A stretch of 8,155 nt of DNA from Salinimicrobium gaetbulicola. GTDB lineage: Bacteria > Bacteroidota > Bacteroidia > Flavobacteriales > Flavobacteriaceae. Position 1 is the stretch's first letter. Each line of letters starts with the position of its first letter. The position numbers were made by a program, and so were the translations under genes. This document shows positions 5,668 to 8,155 of the stretch, one piece after another. The notes beneath the pieces were generated by a model, which had not been told where the DNA came from, did no database searches, and saw only the letters and a list, made by a program, of their open reading frames with translations. The stretch spans positions 1-8,155 of the forward strand of contig NZ_JBHTJP010000009.1 in NCBI RefSeq assembly GCF_042676025.1, given 5' to 3'.

Positions 5668-6777
5668 GGTGCAACCTAAAAAACAAACACAAAAATCAAA
5701 TAGATATGAAAACAGTAATCCTCTTAATTGCCCTAAGTATTCTAAGTTGTGGGAGCGTGGAAACTACAACTGATTATACCATTAAAGGCACTTCAAAAGA
5801 ATTCATAGGCGACACAGTTTATGTTCATAAGTACGACCATTTTGATTATCTAAATCAGGACCACATTTTGGATTCGGCTGTCGTGGACAGTGAGGGGAAC
5901 TTCGAACTTTTATTTTCCTATGAACCGGACAAGCTTGTTTATGTCTCAAGATATAAAGTCCCCCCACCTTCTTACCGCGTATTCAGACAAACTCCTGAAC
6001 ATTATTATTACTCAATGTGCGCTAATTTTTTTGGTATGTCACCGACAATATATTTAGGGAACCAAGAAAATTATAGAATTAGCCATTGGGATAAAGATAA
6101 TAATGATTCATCTATAAAATATGAAGACCGTAATCAAGGACTACTTAGGGAATATTATAGATCTGTAGATTTTAGAGGTGAATTAGCAGATGAAAACAGG
6201 ACTCCTCTTCAATTAGAACCGCACTTAGCGTGGCAAATTATAGAAAAGAAAAGAGATCAAATATTAAAGGATTTTAAACTTCTTAATGAGGACATTCCTG
6301 CCAACAGTTTTGAAGGTTATTTAAAAACAGAAATTTCGTTAGGTGCAATAAATGATTATTTAGTATGGTACGGGCTTCAGGAGGAATCCGCAGATACTCC
6401 TGAACTGATTAACCAAATTGTGGAACAGTACAATAGTAATGAGTGGAATGCAAATAGTTTAGAATTTTTCAAGTTAAACGAGAGATACATAACTCATCAA
6501 ATGAATCTTCAGAAAAGGCAAGAAGCTAAATATTATCCATCTGATAAAGACAAGCTTTCGTATGCAAAGCAATATTCCCGACCAGACGTAAGAGACCAAT
6601 ATGTAGAAAACTTATCAAGTCTAATACAGGAAAATTAGAGCAAAAAGGCTGCACCCAACAATGCATAAAAACAATGCTATCTTAGTGTCGAATCGAAAGT
6701 CTGTGCGTACTTGCTGCGTCTGATTTTCCTGCGGAAAATCAACGCTGGCAATCGCCGCACTGTTTTTATACGAGACG
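5665..6777 (+). mobile_element. Gene cassette I (lipoprotein cargo)
   Basis: The cassette starts GTTG-GGTGCA-A (5664-5674) and ends C-TGCACC-CAAC (6649-6659). There are ten pairs, A5674 facing C6649, then three more pairs (CCT 5675-5677 with AGG 6646-6648). Confidence 0.8.
5706..6638 (+). CDS. Lipoprotein with DUF4369-like N-terminal domain
   Basis: A 310-residue protein. The leader MKTVILLIALSILSC ends in a lipobox (ILSC, Cys15), so it should be lipidated and exported. Residues about 24-85 (YTIKG…GDTVYVHKY…LDSAVVDSEGNFELLF) have the beta-sandwich pattern of DUF4369. That domain commonly precedes a thioredoxin-like domain in Bacteroidota TlpA/AhpC-type proteins. The remainder is largely helical and charged and ends without any thioredoxin domain or CxxC pair, so no redox activity is predicted. 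The frame is also open back to 5649, but that start lies inside the upstream repeat and would place 19 polar residues before the signal peptide. ATG 5706 is preferred. Family assignment is moderate; function is unknown. Confidence 0.8.
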   Translation: MKTVILLIALSILSCGSVETTTDYTIKGTSKEFIGDTVYVHKYDHFDYLNQDHILDSAVVDSEGNFELLFSYEPDKLVYVSRYKVPPPSYRVFRQTPEHYYYSMCANFFGMSPTIYLGNQENYRISHWDKDNNDSSIKYEDRNQGLLREYYRSVDFRGELADENRTPLQLEPHLAWQIIEKKRDQILKDFKLLNEDIPANSFEGYLKTEISLGAINDYLVWYGLQEESADTPELINQIVEQYNSNEWNANSLEFFKLNERYITHQMNLQKRQEAKYYPSDKDKLSYAKQYSRPDVRDQYVENLSSLIQEN

Positions 6778-6780
6778 TTG
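6649..6780 (+). repeat. attC-like cassette boundary repeat, site 10 (divergent, long central hairpin)
   Basis: The core is CAAC (6656-6659) to GTTG (6777-6780), 125 bp. The outer arm is GCATAAAAACAATGC against GCACTGTTTTTATAC. It has 13 Watson-Crick pairs and two oppositions (C/A and A/C) that are mismatches on the top strand and wobbles on the bottom. Spacers are AAT and GAGAC, one base shorter on the right than elsewhere. The tip is a strong hairpin: TGATTTTCC (6721-6729), loop TGC, GGAAAATCA (6733-6741). It is extended by GCGT/ACGC and TTGC/GCAA (6711-6719 with 6742-6751). No sequence similarity to the other centres. Confidence 0.83.
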
Positions 6781-7949
6781 GCAAATATTTAAATGAAGAA
6801 CTACACCCTATATATTGCACTTCTGATTCTATTTGGATTTTCTTCATGTAACAGCTCGACAAATAAAGCTGAAATCGAAAAAGAATCTTATACGATTGAA
6901 AATCAAGACACACATTCTGACACAACACTCTTGACTGAAAAGAAAAAAATAAAATCTGAGGCTGACCGATGCAATAGATACTGGTCTAGACTTGACAGCC
7001 TTAATCAGATTAAATACAATTTCTTCGTTGACAATGTCTATGAGACAGCCATTAGAAATTCTGATATACCAAAAGCAAACCGTGAATTTTTAGAAGCTCT
7101 AAAGAATGATTTGAATACTTTAAGAAACGAGAAATACACCAAGTTCACACTCGAACAACTCTTAATTCCAGTATTCAACTTAGATACCAATAAACTCGGA
7201 ATGATTGGTATTCCAAAATATGACCGAGAAATCAAAAGCAAATTGGTTGAAATCAATTCCGAACGTGACCTTCTTAAGCAAACAGACCATTTTAAGAACA
7301 ATGGACTGGACAACCTAGGAAAATTAGTTCATTACCAATCAATGTTTGATTCCGTTTTTGCAGGTCAGGACAACTCATATTTTCTATACACGGACTCAAG
7401 AAAAACAAAAACAAAAGTTCTTGGATTTGGATTCTATTATGACGAGTGTTTAGAGTACTATCATTATCCAATTTCAAAGAAAAACCTTGAGGATGAAGAA
7501 AAGGTGCTGTTTGCTTCTAAATATCCTCTTGAGCTAGAATTTGAATCTCATCCTGAAATTGATTCGCTTATCAAGAATGCATATGCGGACGGATGTTACG
7601 ACTGCTCTTTCAAGTTTGAACCAGAAACAGTTTTTGCGACCATTAAAGGAGTTGAGAATTTATACTTTACCTACACAGACACATTTCCTCTCAACAACAA
7701 GTTTGATTATCCTGAACGAGCTTTAATCATGAGGATTAATGATTCAACCAAAGTTGACTTGTGGATAGAAGATGTAGATTTATTTGGGTGTAGTTGTTTA
7801 TGAAAAAAAAGTAAAAAACATTTGCCAACATCGGTTAACGAGCAAATAGCGGCAGACCTTTTAAAATGACATTTTGACTACCTTTAAAAAGTTAACTTAA
7901 CCGAAAAATTTACGTTTCCCAAGTCCGCTACTTGCGTTAACCGGATACG
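6778..7949 (+). mobile_element. Gene cassette J (lipoprotein cargo)
   Basis: The cassette starts GTTG-GCAAAT-A (6777-6787) and ends C-ATTTGC-CAAC (7819-7829). There are ten pairs, A6787 facing C7819, then three T-A pairs (6788-6790 with 7816-7818). It is the longest complete cassette in the window. Confidence 0.8.
6793..7803 (+). CDS. Lipoprotein of unknown function, 336 aa
   Basis: The leader MKNYTLYIALLILFGFSSC has a lipobox-like FSSC with Cys19, then a Ser/Thr/Asn/Lys/Glu-rich tether, consistent with an exported lipoprotein. Residues about 45-165 are charged and helical. The rest is mixed alpha/beta with many aromatic residues. Cysteines occur as C-Y-D-C (268/271) and a terminal C-S-C (333/335), plus Cys60 and Cys219, which suggests disulfide or metal-binding pairs in the envelope. 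I recognise no family. The ATG at 6793 is 12 bp after GTTG, and the TGA is directly followed by an A-run and the terminal inverted repeat. Confidence 0.82.
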   Translation: MKNYTLYIALLILFGFSSCNSSTNKAEIEKESYTIENQDTHSDTTLLTEKKKIKSEADRCNRYWSRLDSLNQIKYNFFVDNVYETAIRNSDIPKANREFLEALKNDLNTLRNEKYTKFTLEQLLIPVFNLDTNKLGMIGIPKYDREIKSKLVEINSERDLLKQTDHFKNNGLDNLGKLVHYQSMFDSVFAGQDNSYFLYTDSRKTKTKVLGFGFYYDECLEYYHYPISKKNLEDEEKVLFASKYPLELEFESHPEIDSLIKNAYADGCYDCSFKFEPETVFATIKGVENLYFTYTDTFPLNNKFDYPERALIMRINDSTKVDLWIEDVDLFGCSCL

Positions 7950-7952
7950 TTG
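7819..7952 (+). repeat. attC-like cassette boundary repeat, site 11 (main type)
   Basis: The core is CAAC (7826-7829) to GTTG (7949-7952), 127 bp. Spacers are ATC and GGATAC. It has main-type arms (CAAATAGCGG/CCGCTACTTG) and a main-type centre shortened by one T in the ATGACATTTT segment. Confidence 0.9.
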
Positions 7953-8155
7953 GCACCAATAAAAGAATAACTGATGATTAAGAAGCTATTTTTAATTACT
8001 GTTATGGCAGTTCTATTTAATGTTTCAGGTTTCTCTCAAACAGAAATAAAGATTGACAGTATTGTTAGAGAATCACATTTTGAAATTATTAAAGGAACGG
8101 ACTTTAAAGGAGCCATCATTCCTGCAGATTATGAGGTGAATTTTAATAAAGATCA
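7950..8155 (+). mobile_element. Gene cassette K (partial)
   Basis: The cassette starts GTTG-GCACCA-A (7949-7959), following the same rule as the complete cassettes. The window ends before its right end. If the rule holds it should close with C-TGGTGC-CAAC. Confidence 0.65.
7974..8155 (+). CDS. N-terminal part of a secreted protein (partial)
   Basis: The frame is open from ATG 7974 to the window edge, 60 codons. The first 21 residues (MIKKLFLITVMAVLFNVSGFS, then Gln22) form a typical Sec signal peptide, with two lysines, a hydrophobic core and a small residue at the likely cleavage site before QTEIKID. No lipobox cysteine is present, so it should be released by signal peptidase I. The visible mature part (…FKGAIIPADYEVNF…) is not assignable. 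The start lies 21 bp after GTTG, as in the other cassettes. Confidence 0.75.
   Translation, partial: MIKKLFLITVMAVLFNVSGFSQTEIKIDSIVRESHFEIIKGTDFKGAIIPADYEVNFNKD

Noticed and set aside
5649..5705. A TTG start at 5649 giving a 19-residue N-terminal extension of the cassette I lipoprotein
   Set aside because: It begins inside the repeat and would hide a clear lipoprotein signal peptide that starts at ATG 5706.
6711..6751. The strong hairpin in site 10 as a rho-independent terminator
   Set aside because: It has no T-run after the stem on either strand at the right distance and sits at the tip of a larger palindrome that defines the repeat.
61..7952. The repeated ~130-bp elements as a CRISPR array
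   Set aside because: The units are long imperfect palindromes separated by whole genes of widely different length, not short identical repeats with uniform spacers, and no cas gene is present.
61..7952. The repeats as dispersed MITE- or REP-like insertions between ordinary genes
   Set aside because: They are all in one direction and show no target-site duplication. The complementary ends match across the genes rather than across the repeats. Gene-less cassettes of exact unit length are also present. A cassette model explains all of this; random insertion does not.

Overview
The window reads as part of a gene-cassette array from an AT-rich Bacteroidota, most likely a flavobacterium. The taxonomic evidence is indirect: short lipoprotein signal peptides of the Bacteroidota type (…ISC-SKNDD, …LSC-GS, …SSC-NSS), an apparent DUF4369-like lipoprotein, AT-rich leaders with no Shine-Dalgarno sequence, and several TTG starts. 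No rRNA, tRNA or housekeeping gene is present to fix the genus.

Layout: eleven copies of a 125-130 bp imperfect palindrome, all in one orientation, each running from CAAC to GTTG. They separate ten complete cassettes (A-J) and one partial cassette at each edge. The cargo, left to right, is: the tail of an unknown CDS; (A) a RES-domain protein; (B) a TPR protein; (C) a lipoprotein on the minus strand; (D) two small ORFs, one of them a membrane protein; (E) no gene; (F) a 146-aa conserved-looking hypothetical; (G) a three-helix membrane protein; (H) no gene, a ~95% identical copy of E; (I) a 310-aa lipoprotein with a DUF4369-like N-terminus; (J) a 336-aa lipoprotein; (K) the start of a secreted protein. 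The genes look functionally unrelated. What they share is their packaging: one short gene per cassette, starting 10-40 bp after one repeat and usually stopping within 30 bp of the next.

The most striking feature is at the cassette ends. Every cassette begins GTTG-N6-A and ends C-N6'-CAAC, where N6' is the exact reverse complement of that cassette's own N6. The hexamer differs from cassette to cassette (nine sequences among the ten complete cassettes; only duplicates E and H share one). The complementarity runs across the gene, not across the repeat. This is expected if each cassette is a unit that circularises and whose recombination site is rebuilt from its own two ends, as for integron attC sites. 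Pairing here is at least 10 bp, followed by an invariant A opposite C at position 11 and 1-6 more pairs. A second invariant A/C opposition lies inside the repeat. Both become T·G wobbles if the bottom strand folds, which is the strand integron integrases use.

The array therefore resembles an integron-type cassette array lacking its integrase in this window (a CALIN-like arrangement). Its site grammar departs from the textbook GTTRRRY/RYYYAAC core, which only two of the eleven visible cassette starts satisfy. It is either a divergent integron family or a separate single-strand cassette recombination system. The recombinase is not in the window, so mobility is inferred from architecture alone.
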